64,000 nucleotides of DNA from Alkalimonas delamerensis (GCF_030717955.1 NZ_JAUZVY010000001.1:186001-250000); one strand, 5' to 3'; counted from the stretch's first letter, positions 8,221-17,378 are shown. The notes: generated from the sequence alone by a model not told the origin. Program-made: numbers and translations.

Positions 8221-8685
8221 ATGTTTGATATCGCTTTGTTTGAGCCACAAATTGCGCCAAATACCGGAAACATCATTCGACTGGCTGCCAACCTTGGAGC
8301 CCGTTTGCATTTAATTGAGCCATTAGGCTTTGAGCTGGAGGAAAAAAAATTACGGCGTGCAGGGCTGGATTACCATGACTTAACTCAGGTTTTTCGGCAT
8401 GCTGATTACGCTGCATTTCAGAGCGTCATTGGAAAGCGCCGAGTTTTGGCCTGTACCACCAAAGGCAGCCAGCCTTACCATCAGGTGCAATACCAAACGG
8501 AGGATGTGCTGCTGTTTGGCTCTGAAACCTCAGGCTTGCCTGATGCCATTCGCGATGGCTTTGCAGCAGAACATCGCATTCGCATCCCGATGCAGCCACA
8601 AAGCCGTAGCCTGAATTTGGCCAATGCAGTGGCTATCATTAGTTACGAAGCCTGGCGACAGCAGGGCTTTGCTGGCGGGATCTGA
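8221..8685 (+). CDS. trmL: tRNA (cytidine(34)-2'-O)-methyltransferase TrmL
   Basis: This SPOUT-class enzyme methylates the wobble base of tRNA-Leu isoacceptors. The 154-residue product begins MFDIALFEPQIAPNTGNIIR, typical of TrmL, and carries the knot motifs LFGSETSGLP and IPMQPQSRSLNLANAVAI. ATG 8221 is chosen because the family starts here; the frame is open upstream to 8092 but that stretch does not look like the family. A TATATT at 8172-8177 may be its -10. Its stop abuts the pldB stop, so the genes converge without a gap. Confidence 0.95.
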   Translation: MFDIALFEPQIAPNTGNIIRLAANLGARLHLIEPLGFELEEKKLRRAGLDYHDLTQVFRHADYAAFQSVIGKRRVLACTTKGSQPYHQVQYQTEDVLLFGSETSGLPDAIRDGFAAEHRIRIPMQPQSRSLNLANAVAIISYEAWRQQGFAGGI

Positions 8686-9690
8686 TCACCTGTCCGTTGA
8701 CTGATGGCGGGCAAAAAAAGCCAAAATCAACTGCATCGCCTGTTGCCGGATGGCGGTTTTTTCTAATAGCAACTCGTGTTTTGCTCCGGTTAACACCTGT
8801 ACCTCACGTTGCTCTGGCCGTTGGGCGGCAAATTGGTGCTGGGCCTGATTATCGACCACTTTATCTGCCCCTGCTTGCAGGATAAGCAATGGCAGGTCAA
8901 TGCTATGCCCACTCGAGGCCAGTCGCTGCATGACCTGTGCCGCAGCCAGCAGCCAGTCCAAAGTCACCCCGCCCAGTTGCAACTCTGGCTCAGACTGATA
9001 GAGCGACAGCAGCCACTGATACTGCTCTGGACATTGGGTCAGCCGGTTGCGCTCAAAGGGCTCTGGCGCAAAGTTTCCTTGTCCCGGTAAATACCAGGCG
9101 TCTGTGGACAACTTGCGATTCAGCCAGCGTAGAGCGCGTACCAGTGGCATGGCGGCTTTGAATGGAATGGGGCCAGAATAAATGCCCAGCATTGGAGAGC
9201 AAAGCACCGCAGCCGTGAACGGATGCGTGGGGTGTTGCAGCAGATAATTGGCAAAAATGGCGGATCCCATCGAATGACAAAGTGCAAAGTGCTGCCGATG
9301 CCCAGAGGGCAGTACCACTTGATCGATAAACTGCTGCCAGTCCGCACTGTAGTGATCGAAGCTGCTGATATGGCCTTTGTGCGGGTTGCCCAGCTCACGG
9401 CTGGACGTTCCCTGGCCCTGATGATCGAGAATAAAAACGCTGTAGCCGGCTTGCACCAGTTGGTAGATGACTCCGGCGTACTTGATGGCCATTTCGATGC
9501 GGCCTGAGCTGATCACCACAGCGACTGTCGCATCCTGGACCCGATAGTGGCTGTAACTGAGTTGAAAACCCCGCGCATTGGTTAGTTGACCGTGCTGCAT
9601 CCGTTGCCAAAGTGGCTGCCACCGAGTTTGCCACTGCTGTTGCACCGAGATTTGCTTGTCTGGGTTAGTGCTTTGCTTAGGCTCCGGCAT
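8686..9690 (-). CDS. pldB: Alpha/beta hydrolase, lysophospholipase L2 type (PldB-like)
   Basis: The protein of 334 residues matches the PldB/Hydrolase_4 family that cleaves lysophospholipids or monoacylglycerols at the inner membrane. The segment SSGRIEMAIKYAG is a PldB mark, the nucleophile elbow is CHSMG, and a likely acid and histidine occur in LQAGADKVVDN and GAKHELLLE. Its start overlaps the 3' end of the histidine kinase gene by 14 bp, which suggests translational coupling and Cpx-linked expression. Substrate is inferred from family only. Confidence 0.85.
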   Translation of the reverse strand: MPEPKQSTNPDKQISVQQQWQTRWQPLWQRMQHGQLTNARGFQLSYSHYRVQDATVAVVISSGRIEMAIKYAGVIYQLVQAGYSVFILDHQGQGTSSRELGNPHKGHISSFDHYSADWQQFIDQVVLPSGHRQHFALCHSMGSAIFANYLLQHPTHPFTAAVLCSPMLGIYSGPIPFKAAMPLVRALRWLNRKLSTDAWYLPGQGNFAPEPFERNRLTQCPEQYQWLLSLYQSEPELQLGGVTLDWLLAAAQVMQRLASSGHSIDLPLLILQAGADKVVDNQAQHQFAAQRPEQREVQVLTGAKHELLLEKTAIRQQAMQLILAFFARHQSTDR

Positions 9691-11077
9691 TGGGAGACTC
9701 CTTCGGGGTGTCGGCTGTTGTGATTAAGGGCTCTGGAAAGCGCAGCTCCATGCAGAGCCCTTGAGGCTGCTTAAGACTGGCGGCTAGCTGGCCCCCTTGA
9801 TGACGTATGGACTCTGCTGCAATTGCCAAACCAAGACCAAAGCCACCACTGTCCGGGGTGCGGCTGTCGCTGAGCCGGTAAAAGGGGGTAAAAATTGCTG
9901 TTAATGCGTCGGCAGGCACGCCTGGACCCTGATCGCAAATCCGAATGCACAGCTGCGCGCTCTGTTGTTTCAGCTGACAGTGAATAGTGCTGGCTGCCGG
10001 GCTGTACTTGATGGCATTGCGCAGGATATTTTCCAGTGCGCGCAGCAATAAGCGTTGATCGGCCAGCAACCTTAGTCCGGTGATGCTTTGCAGTTGGATC
10101 TGTTGCTGCTTGCTGTCGGCTTCCAGCTGACAGCGCTCTATCAGCTGCAGCATCAACTCAGCAGGATCCAGCCACTCAGGACTGCTTGGGTAGTGACCGC
10201 TGTGCAGGCGGCTGTAAGTCAGCAGTTCATTGAGCAGGGCATCCACCTGTTCCAGTTCCTGCTGCAACCGGGGCAGTTGCTGGCCTTGTTGTTGGCGTTC
10301 TTCCAGTGCCAGCGCCAGCTGCGCCCTGGTGAGGGGGGTGCGCAATTCATGCGATACATCACGAAGCAGTCGCTGTTGGGCCAGCACCAACTGGCTGATG
10401 CGCTCTGCCATGGCGTTGAAACCTCGCCCCAAGCTGCCGAGCTCATCCCGGCGTTTGGCCAAACGGCTGCTGCGTTGTGTCAGATCGCCGGCCGCAAAGC
10501 TTTGGTAACTGTGCAGCAGTTCACGCAATGGCCGGGTAATGGACACCGCCAGCAGCAGACTGGCAATGGCGGATACCAGAAAGAGACTCAACAACAGAAT
10601 CGATTGGGGCAGGGCACTCAGCTGCCACCAGGGTTGCTCAGGGCCTTGCCGTTGCTGGTACAGCGTTAAGGTACGGCCATCCAGGGTAATGGCGACAGGG
10701 CCGGCCAGGTAAAGGTTGGAGTGACGAAGCAAGCGGGGCTGCTCTAAGTCCGCCAGCTCGGTCAGCCAATGCTGGTCATAGTTTCGGGGCAGTCCCGCCG
10801 GGTTTAGTACTTGCTGCTGCTGAGGATCGACCAGCAACCAGCGGCCCTGGCGTCGTCGCTCCAGTCGCTGCAACAAGTCCGGCAAAGATTCGGCATCGCT
10901 GAACAAGCGGGCGGCATGTTGCAATTGATGTTGCATCGGAGGCGGTAGGCGGCGGATTTCCGTGTGCTCGGGCAATCCTCTGGCTATCAGCAAGGTGCCG
11001 GCAACGGTGGCCAGGATCACCAGCCAAAACCAAAGAAAAATCCGACTGGCCAGAAATTGCAGTGGATGCTTTAGCAT
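9677..11077 (-). CDS. cpxA: Sensor histidine kinase, CpxA-like
   Basis: This is an inner-membrane sensor of 466 residues. It has a first membrane helix (about 12-32), a periplasmic segment, a second helix (about 155-178) and a HAMP domain. The HisKA dimerization helix has the phosphoacceptor histidine in DVSHELRTPLTR. The HATPase domain follows, with NILRNAIKYSP, ICDQGPGVP and GFGLGLAIA. The partner regulator overlaps it by 7 bp upstream and a CpxP-like gene is divergent, which supports an envelope-stress role. The sensing domain is divergent enough that CpxA is a probable, not certain, name. Confidence 0.85.
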   Translation of the reverse strand: MLKHPLQFLASRIFLWFWLVILATVAGTLLIARGLPEHTEIRRLPPPMQHQLQHAARLFSDAESLPDLLQRLERRRQGRWLLVDPQQQQVLNPAGLPRNYDQHWLTELADLEQPRLLRHSNLYLAGPVAITLDGRTLTLYQQRQGPEQPWWQLSALPQSILLLSLFLVSAIASLLLAVSITRPLRELLHSYQSFAAGDLTQRSSRLAKRRDELGSLGRGFNAMAERISQLVLAQQRLLRDVSHELRTPLTRAQLALALEERQQQGQQLPRLQQELEQVDALLNELLTYSRLHSGHYPSSPEWLDPAELMLQLIERCQLEADSKQQQIQLQSITGLRLLADQRLLLRALENILRNAIKYSPAASTIHCQLKQQSAQLCIRICDQGPGVPADALTAIFTPFYRLSDSRTPDSGGFGLGLAIAAESIRHQGGQLAASLKQPQGLCMELRFPEPLITTADTPKESPNAGA

Positions 11078-11772
11078 GGCTCTGTTTCCGGAATAAAGCG
11101 AAAGCCACTGCCACGTAGGGTTTGGATGTAGTCTTGGGTGCTGTGCTTGGCCAATTTGCGACGAATGTTGCTCAGGTGCATATCCAGGCTGCGATCATGC
11201 AATTGCAGGTTGCGACCCAGTACCTGCTTACTTAATTCTTCTTTGGAAATGACCTGGCCAGCCCGCCGCATCAGATAGTCCAGCAACTGAAACTCGGTGG
11301 CGGTTAGTCGGACGGGGTGTTGCTGCACCTGCAGCTGATGACTGGCGGAGTCCAGCTGAACATCGTGCAATTGCAGCACCGCTGTGCGCTGCTGTTGGTG
11401 CTGCTGCACCAACTCGATGCGACGAAAAATGGCTTTGATGCGGGCTGACAGCTCGCGGGGGTTAAAGGGTTTGGCCAGGTAGTCGTCGGCGCCCAGCTCC
11501 AGACCGAGAATGCGGTCAATGTCATCGCCGCGGGCGGTTAGCATCAACACCGGACAGCTGCTGGTTTTGCGCAGCTCCTGCAGCAAGGACAACCCATCCA
11601 TACCGGGCAACATGATATCCAGCAAAATTAAGTCGTGCCCACCGCGCTGGGCCAAAGCCAGGCCCTCAGGCCCCTGATGACAGGCGGCAAAAACATAGCC
11701 ATCGGGCTCCAGGTACTCCTGCACCAAGTCGGTTAGTTCCCGGTCATCGTCGATCATTAGAATGCGGTTCAT
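11071..11772 (-). CDS. cpxR: OmpR-family response regulator, CpxR-like
   Basis: The 233-residue transcription factor has a receiver domain with phosphoacceptor Asp52 (LILLDIMLPGMDG), the acidic pocket MIDDDRE, and Lys in YLAKPFNPREL. The C-terminal winged helix ends IQTLRGSGFRFIPE. It forms an operon with the kinase gene downstream. A double GTAAA motif lies in the divergent region with the CpxP-like gene, consistent with autoregulation as in the Cpx system. Confidence 0.9.
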   Translation of the reverse strand: MNRILMIDDDRELTDLVQEYLEPDGYVFAACHQGPEGLALAQRGGHDLILLDIMLPGMDGLSLLQELRKTSSCPVLMLTARGDDIDRILGLELGADDYLAKPFNPRELSARIKAIFRRIELVQQHQQQRTAVLQLHDVQLDSASHQLQVQQHPVRLTATEFQLLDYLMRRAGQVISKEELSKQVLGRNLQLHDRSLDMHLSNIRRKLAKHSTQDYIQTLRGSGFRFIPETEPC

Positions 11773-11835
11773 GCCATCCCCTGCGTTAGCAGCAATGACC
11801 TTAGTCTAACGGCATCCTGCTCCGTGGAACAGGCC

Positions 11836-11851
11836 TTTACCGAACCTTTAC
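11836..11851 (-). promoter_or_regulatory. CpxR-like box between cpxR and the cpxP-like gene
   Basis: Read on the minus strand the site is GTAAA-N6-GTAAA (plus strand TTTAC-N6-TTTAC). The CpxR consensus is two GTAAA repeats about five bases apart. It sits in the 146-bp divergent region, where it could control both transcripts. Confidence 0.65.
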
Positions 11852-11918
11852 ACAGCCTTTGCACTGCTTTGCATTCGGCTTGCTAAGCTGGAATCGTCAA
11901 CGAAAAAGGAGACAGATG

Positions 11919-12443
11919 ATGAAAACAACCTACTGGATGACTTTACTGATGGCCGGCTCTTTATTGGCGGCCGCGGCACCAGCGCAGGCCACTGGCAGCA
12001 ACCTGAGTGCCGAGCAAGGTGCCGAAACCTTTGAACAGCGCAGTCACCGGCGCTGGCAGCAAGGCTCTGGCAAGCCGGGCCCGCAAACCGGTTGGGCAGG
12101 ACGTTATGGTTGGCAGCAACTGAACCTGACCGAAGCGCAGAAACAGCAACTGCGGGCGTTACGACGCGAGCATCGAGCGGAAGCTGGTGCCAGAGCCGGA
12201 CAGCGTGAGCAGCATCAGCAATTGCGACAACTGGTGCAAGCCGACAGCTTTGATGCCACTGCTGCACGATTATTGCTGGAGCAGCGGCAACAAGCCCAAC
12301 TTGAGCAGCAGCTGGCGCGACTGACTTTTCGCCATCAGGTCTGGCAATTGCTGACCGATGAGCAGCGTGCCCAGTTGCAGCAGCAGCCTGGAAAGCGTAA
12401 GCCGGCTGCCACTATTAAACAAGGTCGGCCTCAAAGGGGCTAA
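11919..12443 (+). CDS. cpxP: Periplasmic Spy/CpxP-family protein
   Basis: A signal peptide (about 1-22, ending APAQA) precedes a basic, glutamine-rich helical protein, 174 residues in all. Two LTxxQ motifs of the Spy/CpxP family are present: LTEAQKQQL and LTDEQRAQL. CpxP restrains CpxA and helps degrade misfolded periplasmic proteins; Spy is an ATP-independent chaperone. The position divergent from cpxR favours the CpxP assignment. ATG 11919 follows AAAGGAGA at good spacing; ATG 11916 is also possible. Confidence 0.83.
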   Translation: MKTTYWMTLLMAGSLLAAAAPAQATGSNLSAEQGAETFEQRSHRRWQQGSGKPGPQTGWAGRYGWQQLNLTEAQKQQLRALRREHRAEAGARAGQREQHQQLRQLVQADSFDATAARLLLEQRQQAQLEQQLARLTFRHQVWQLLTDEQRAQLQQQPGKRKPAATIKQGRPQRG

Positions 12444-13867
12444 GACTGGGTCAAGTCCAACTCTTTTAATTTCCGGGTTAAGGTATTGCGGCCCCAGCCA
12501 AGCAGGCGGGCCGCTTCCTGTTTATGGCCATGGGTATGTTGCAGCGCTTGCTGCAAAGCGATGCTTTCCAGTTGCTGGCTGGCATCGTTCAGGATATCCA
12601 TTCGCCCTTGTTGCAACTGCTGCTGCATCCAGAGACGAAAGTTGTCTTGCCAACGGCCTGTGCTGTTGTTTTGCTCCGCGTCGCCAAGGGCGGGTGGCTC
12701 CGTCGGCTCGGTACTTAACTCGGGTGGTAAGTCGGCAATCAGCACCTGCTTGCCACTGGCCATCACCGTCAGCCAGCGGCAGGTGTTTTCCAGCTGGCGC
12801 ACATTGCCGGGCCAATCCAGCTGTTGCAGGTACTTTTCTGCTTCGGTGCTGAGTTGCTTGGCCTCGACATTCAACTCCTTGGCCGCTTGCTGCAAAAAGT
12901 GCCGGGCCAGTGCGGGAATGTCTTCGCGCCGTTCTTTCAAGCGTGGAATGTGCACCCGAATGACATTGAGGCGGTGAAACAAGTCTTCCCGGAATTGATG
13001 TTTGGCCACCAGCTGTTCCAGGTTTTGGTGGGTGGCGGCAATAATACGCACATCGACACTGATGGCCTGATGGCCTCCGACCCGGTAAAACTGGCCATCG
13101 GCCAGCACTCGCAGCAGTCGGGTTTGCACATCCAGCGGCATGTCGCCGATTTCATCCAGAAATAAGGTGCCGCCATCGGCTTGCTCAAAGCGGCCTTTGC
13201 GCACATTGGCAGCGCCGGTAAAAGCCCCTTTTTCATGGCCAAACAGCTCGGACTCAATCAAGTCTTTTGGGATAGCGGCCATATTCAACGCAATAAAAGG
13301 CTGCTCACTGCGCGGGCTGTGCTTGTGCAGTGCCTGGGCCACCAGCTCTTTGCCGGTACCGGATTGGCCATTGATCAGCACACTGATGCTGGAGCGGCTT
13401 AGCCGGCCAATGGCCCGAAAGACTTCCTGCATGGCGGGTGCCTCGCCAATAATCTCGGGCGATAACTTGGCTTGTGTCACTCTGGTTTTGCGTTGACTGG
13501 CTTTGTTGTGCTCCAGTGCGCGGCTGACCAGAGCGACAGCTTCATCCATATCAAAAGGCTTGGGCAGGTATTCAAAAGCGCCTTGTTTGAAGGCATTGAC
13601 TGCACTGTCGAGATCCGAATGCGCGGTCATGATGATCACCGGCAGCTCGGGCGCCAACTGTTGCAAACGTTGCAGCAAGGCCATGCCATCGGTGCCTGGC
13701 ATGCGAATATCGGAGAGCACCACAGCGGGCTGGTGATAGTCCAGCCGTTGCAGCATCAGGTCGGCACTGGCAAAGCTTTCGCAAGGGATCTCGGCTCGTT
13801 GCAGGGCCTTTTCCAATATCCAACGAATGGAGTTATCGTCGTCAATGATCCATACATCCTGGTTCAT
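12440..13867 (-). CDS. glnG: Nitrogen regulation response regulator NR(I) (NtrC)
   Basis: NtrC activates sigma-54 promoters when nitrogen is limiting. The 475-residue protein has a receiver domain with Asp53 (VVLSDIRMPGTDGM) and a sigma-54-interacting AAA+ domain. The latter shows the Walker A motif GQSGTGKELVAQ, the contact loop GAFTGA and the Walker B segment GGTLFLDEIGDM. A Fis-type helix-turn-helix near the C-terminus contains AARLLGWGRNTLTRKLKEL. The start overlaps the glnL stop by 4 bp. NtrC-like sites upstream of glnA show its likely local target. Confidence 0.97.
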   Translation of the reverse strand: MNQDVWIIDDDNSIRWILEKALQRAEIPCESFASADLMLQRLDYHQPAVVLSDIRMPGTDGMALLQRLQQLAPELPVIIMTAHSDLDSAVNAFKQGAFEYLPKPFDMDEAVALVSRALEHNKASQRKTRVTQAKLSPEIIGEAPAMQEVFRAIGRLSRSSISVLINGQSGTGKELVAQALHKHSPRSEQPFIALNMAAIPKDLIESELFGHEKGAFTGAANVRKGRFEQADGGTLFLDEIGDMPLDVQTRLLRVLADGQFYRVGGHQAISVDVRIIAATHQNLEQLVAKHQFREDLFHRLNVIRVHIPRLKERREDIPALARHFLQQAAKELNVEAKQLSTEAEKYLQQLDWPGNVRQLENTCRWLTVMASGKQVLIADLPPELSTEPTEPPALGDAEQNNSTGRWQDNFRLWMQQQLQQGRMDILNDASQQLESIALQQALQHTHGHKQEAARLLGWGRNTLTRKLKELDLTQS

Positions 13868-14979
13868 AGCGGTTCCTCAGTGTCACTGATGGGAAGGTAC
13901 AAAGTAAATTCGGTATGGCCTGGCCAGCTGTCGCAATCGATCCAGCCGCCATGTTGGTGCAACAGGGTTTGGGCGATGGTCAGGCCCAAGCCGCTGCCCC
14001 CGACTTTGCCGCTGACCATGGGGTAAAACAGGGTATCGCGGATGTCGGTCGGGATGCCCGGGCCATCGTCAATCACCTTGATGGCGGCGACCAACTTATG
14101 GCGTTGACCATGCAAGGTATGCTGGTACAAAATCCTGCTTTGCAGCAAGATTTGCCCGCCTTGTTCCAGTGCTTGCTGTGCATTGCGAACGATGTTGAGC
14201 AAGGCCTGCTCTATCAACTCGGGATCAAAGCGAAAAACCGGAATGCTGGGGTCGTAGTCGCGTTGAAACTGAATGGCTGCCGGGTTATCCAATTGTGCCA
14301 ACTGATAGACTCGCTCAATCACCTGATGCAGATTGGCGTACTGTTGTTGGGGAGGGCGGTAAGGGCCCAGCAAGCGGTCGACCAATTTACGCAAGCGGTC
14401 GGCCTGAGCAATGATCAGCTGGGTGTATTCTTTTTGCTCATCCGATAAAGAAGACTCCAGCAACTGGGCGGCGCCGCGCAAGCCGCCAAGTGGATTCTTA
14501 ATCTCATGCGCTAAATTGCGCACCAACTCGCGGGCGGCATGGTGTTGGTGTTGCTGCACATTTTCCTGGCTTATTTTACGCTGGCGCTCTATTTGCCGGA
14601 TCTCCAGCAGCAAATACCAGTGGTCCTGGTGCTCAAAAGGGGTCAGGTAGAGATCCAGCAGGGTCGGGTGACCGTCGTGCAAAATGGTCTGAACATCGCT
14701 GATGGCAAAACTGGTTTGTTGCTGCAGTGCACGTAATAGCGGCTCTTTGCCAAGTTCACAATATTGGAATAACTCGGGAAAGCGTTGGCCGCTTAAACGT
14801 TTTTCACTGATGGCCAACACTTGGCTGCAGGCAGCGTTAAAAAAGCAAAGTTGCAGCTCTTGATTCAGCACCAACACGGCTGTGTTTAGCAAGTCACTCA
14901 ATTGCTGTGGTTCAAACGCTATGGTTTGCGCTGTTTGCTGTCCTGATTCGGTCACGGCCTCGCCCTCTCGCACCATCAT
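13864..14979 (-). CDS. glnL: Nitrogen regulation sensor kinase NR(II) (NtrB)
   Basis: NtrB is a soluble kinase and phosphatase for NtrC, controlled by PII. The protein is about 371 residues, with an N-terminal PAS domain (LLNTAVLVLNQELQL), the phosphoacceptor His in NLAHEIKNPLGGLRG, and an ATPase domain with NIVRNAQQAL and VSGKVGGSGLGLTIAQ. The start is uncertain: ATG 14979 lacks a clear Shine-Dalgarno, while GTG 14955 follows a GA-rich GAGGGCGAGG. It sits between a DUF4124 gene and glnG. Confidence 0.93.
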   Translation of the reverse strand: MMVREGEAVTESGQQTAQTIAFEPQQLSDLLNTAVLVLNQELQLCFFNAACSQVLAISEKRLSGQRFPELFQYCELGKEPLLRALQQQTSFAISDVQTILHDGHPTLLDLYLTPFEHQDHWYLLLEIRQIERQRKISQENVQQHQHHAARELVRNLAHEIKNPLGGLRGAAQLLESSLSDEQKEYTQLIIAQADRLRKLVDRLLGPYRPPQQQYANLHQVIERVYQLAQLDNPAAIQFQRDYDPSIPVFRFDPELIEQALLNIVRNAQQALEQGGQILLQSRILYQHTLHGQRHKLVAAIKVIDDGPGIPTDIRDTLFYPMVSGKVGGSGLGLTIAQTLLHQHGGWIDCDSWPGHTEFTLYLPISDTEEPL

Positions 14980-15035
14980 GGTGCACTTGCGATGCCAGTG
15001 TAGGTTAAAAAACCACAGGATGCACCACAAATGCC

Positions 15036-15551
15036 CTATCTTGGGGGTATCACCGTTCTTCTGTGCAAATAGAAGGTGATGATATCACTCTCTGCAAGTT
15101 GCTTGCCGCTTTGATCAAGCAACAGCAGTTGCAGTTGGTGCTCACCGCGATCATGATCGCGCAGGATAAAAGTGGTGCTGGTTTGAGGCTCGCCGTATAT
15201 GTCTCCATTCACTTTCAGAGCTATTTGAAAACCACGGACAAAGCGTGGTTGCACCCGTCCACGGACATGGACAGTACCGGTATTGTCTCGAATGGTGGCT
15301 TCTTGCTCTGGCGAGGTGATTTCAATACTAAAGGGTATGTGTTCTTCTTGCTGTCTGGGTTGGAAGGGGTCTGGGGCTTCCATCAGGTTAATTTTGGTGG
15401 TCAGGTTCACTTCTTCAGAGCCAGGCTTAGGGCTGTCTGAAAACACCAGCACCCCATTCGCATCGCGCCACACATAGACTTTACCACTGGCATCCAACGG
15501 GGTTGGAAGACACAGTAAGCAGAAAATTACCATGCAAAGAAGTCGTGTCAT
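15036..15551 (-). CDS. DUF4124 domain-containing exported protein
   Basis: This is a secreted or membrane-anchored protein of about 171 residues with a signal peptide ending near LDASGK. The DUF4124 domain follows at once: VYVWRDANGVLVFSDSPKPG. A second part (about 80-165) looks like a beta-rich domain. DUF4124 genes are often found between glnA and ntrBC in gammaproteobacteria, as here; function is unknown. ATG 15551 is chosen over the adjacent GTG 15554. Confidence 0.8.
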   Translation of the reverse strand: MTRLLCMVIFCLLCLPTPLDASGKVYVWRDANGVLVFSDSPKPGSEEVNLTTKINLMEAPDPFQPRQQEEHIPFSIEITSPEQEATIRDNTGTVHVRGRVQPRFVRGFQIALKVNGDIYGEPQTSTTFILRDHDRGEHQLQLLLLDQSGKQLAESDIITFYLHRRTVIPPR

Positions 15552-15660
15552 CACCGGTTTGAACCTTGTTGCTCAACTGACTAATTATAGTCCACTTTAC
15601 GTGGCTTTGTTGGATTTGACCAGAGGTCTTTGAAATCAAAGGCAAAGCTCTCATGAATGA

Positions 15661-15687
15661 AACAAGCCCGCCAGTGGCGGGCTTGTT
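15661..15687 (-). terminator. Terminator hairpin downstream of glnA
   Basis: Arms AACAAGCCCGCC (15661-15672) and GGCGGGCTTGTT (15676-15687) form a perfect 12-bp stem with a 3-base loop. The T-run after it on the minus strand is short, so some read-through into the DUF4124-glnL-glnG genes is likely. Confidence 0.75.
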
Positions 15688-15712
15688 GGACTGGGGACTT
15701 CAGCAAAGCGGT

Positions 15713-17119
15713 TTAGACGCTGTAGTAAAGTTCAAACTCCAGCGGGTGAATCGCAATGTTGACCCGACGTGCTTCTTCACGTTTGATGGCAATGTAGGCA
15801 TCGATCATATCGTCCGACATCACGCCGCCTTTGGTAAAGATTTCACGTGAGGCATCCAGTGCATCCAAAGCCTGATCCAGCGAGGTGGCCACTTGTGGAA
15901 TGTTAGCCGCTTCTTCTGCTGGCAGGTCGTACAAGTCTTTATCCATCGCATCGCCAGGATGGATCTTGTTCTGGATACCATCGAGGCCTGCCATTAACTG
16001 AGCCACGAAAGCCAGGTAAGGGTTGGCAGCCGGATCCGGGAAGCGACACTCAATACGACGCGCTTTGGCACTTGGCACCATCGGAATACGGATGGAGGCA
16101 GAGCGGTTACGGGCTGAGTACGCCAACATCACCGGTGCTTCGTAGTGCGGTACCAAACGCTTGTAAGAGTTGGTCGACGGGTTGGTAAAGGCATTGATGG
16201 CACGGGCATGTTTGATGATACCGCCAATGTAGTACAAGGCGATCTCTGACAGGCCGCCGTACTTGTCGCCGGCAAAGAGGTTAGTGCCATCTTTGGCCAG
16301 TGACTGGTGGCAGTGCATGCCTGAGCCGTTGTCACCAAACAGTGGTTTTGGCATAAAGGTGGCGGTTTTGCCGTAAATATCTGCCACGTTGTGGATGACG
16401 TACTTCAGAATTTGTACTTCGTCCGCTTTTTTGGTCAGAGTATTGAAGCGAGTAGCAATTTCGTTTTGACCGGCGGTGGCGACTTCGTGGTGGTGTGCTT
16501 CGACCACCTGGCCCATTTCTTCCAGCACTGTACACATGGCGCTGCGGATATCGTGCGACGAGTCGACCGGCGGCAGTGGGAAGTAACCACCTTTGACACG
16601 CGGGCGGTGGCCTTTGTTGCCGTCGCTCATTTCGGCACCCGAGTTCCAGGCCGCTTCACCATCGTTGATTTTGAAGAAAGAGCCCGACATATCGGTATGG
16701 AAACGGATATCGTCGAACAGAAAGAACTCTGGCTCAGGGCCAAACAGCACGGTATCGGCGATGCCGGTGGACTTCAGATACTCTTCCGCCCGCAAGGCGA
16801 TGGAGCGCGGATCCCGGTCGTAACCTTGCATGGTGCCAGGCTCAATCACGTTGCAGCGAATGTTCAGGGTGCTTTCTTCGAAGAAGGGATCCATCACCGC
16901 AGTCTCTGGGTCCGGCATCAAAATCATGTCGGAATCGTTAATGCCTTTCCAGCCCATAATAGAAGAACCATCGAACATTTTGCCGTCTTCGAAAAAGTCT
17001 TCGGAAATCTGGCTAACAGGTACCGTTACGTGCTGCTCTTTGCCTTTGGTGTCGGTAAAACGCAGATCGACAAACTTCACTTCGTTCTCTTCAATCATCT
17101 TCATTACAGATGCGGCCAT
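15713..17119 (-). CDS. glnA: Glutamine synthetase, type I (GlnA)
   Basis: GlnA makes glutamine from glutamate, ammonia and ATP, and is the central enzyme of nitrogen assimilation. The length, 468 residues, is standard for the dodecameric GSI-beta class. Signatures include FDGSSIMGWKGI, the ATP-binding segment KPLFGDNGSGMHCHQSL, and the adenylylation site MDKDLYDLPAEE with its target tyrosine. The gene heads the glnA-DUF4124-glnL-glnG block and has a sigma-54 promoter with NtrC sites. Confidence 0.98.
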   Translation of the reverse strand: MAASVMKMIEENEVKFVDLRFTDTKGKEQHVTVPVSQISEDFFEDGKMFDGSSIMGWKGINDSDMILMPDPETAVMDPFFEESTLNIRCNVIEPGTMQGYDRDPRSIALRAEEYLKSTGIADTVLFGPEPEFFLFDDIRFHTDMSGSFFKINDGEAAWNSGAEMSDGNKGHRPRVKGGYFPLPPVDSSHDIRSAMCTVLEEMGQVVEAHHHEVATAGQNEIATRFNTLTKKADEVQILKYVIHNVADIYGKTATFMPKPLFGDNGSGMHCHQSLAKDGTNLFAGDKYGGLSEIALYYIGGIIKHARAINAFTNPSTNSYKRLVPHYEAPVMLAYSARNRSASIRIPMVPSAKARRIECRFPDPAANPYLAFVAQLMAGLDGIQNKIHPGDAMDKDLYDLPAEEAANIPQVATSLDQALDALDASREIFTKGGVMSDDMIDAYIAIKREEARRVNIAIHPLEFELYYSV

Positions 17120-17168
17120 GGGTTCCTCCAGTTGGTTCCATAGGAATAGGTTCGTTCGCTCGTGTTGA

Positions 17169-17184
17169 TGCCAAAACTGTGCCA
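17169..17184 (-). promoter_or_regulatory. Sigma-54 promoter of glnA
   Basis: On the minus strand the site reads TGGCAC-N5-TGGCA. It matches the -24/-12 consensus TGGCAC-N5-TTGCA except for one base, and the invariant GG and GC are correctly spaced. It lies about 50 bp before the glnA ATG. Confidence 0.82.
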
Positions 17185-17246
17185 GTAAGGAAAGTTTAAT
17201 TTAATCAGCTGGTTGAGTTTTTGTGCTCTACTCTGCACCGTGGCAA

Positions 17247-17263
17247 TGCACTGTTTTGGTGCT
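17247..17263. promoter_or_regulatory. NtrC-binding site upstream of glnA
   Basis: TGCACTGTTTTGGTGCT is a near-perfect copy of the NtrC palindrome (TGCACT-N4-TGGTGCA layout). It is centred roughly 95 bp upstream of the predicted glnA transcription start. A second half-site, TGCACC, begins at 17234. Confidence 0.8.
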
Positions 17264-17267
17264 GCTA

Positions 17268-17284
17268 TTCGCCATCTTGGTGCG
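17268..17284. promoter_or_regulatory. Second, weaker NtrC-like site
   Basis: The right half TTGGTGCG fits the NtrC half-site; the left half TTCGCC is degenerate. It is spaced 21 bp (two helical turns) from the stronger site, as expected for cooperative binding. Confidence 0.5.
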
Positions 17285-17378
17285 TTTTAGTCTGGCATAA
17301 TTTCCGCCGGATGCCAGTCAGGACGCTTTGATGTTGGAAAAAAATCCGACTTTAGTTCTTCTTTTTCTTGAAACAGAG

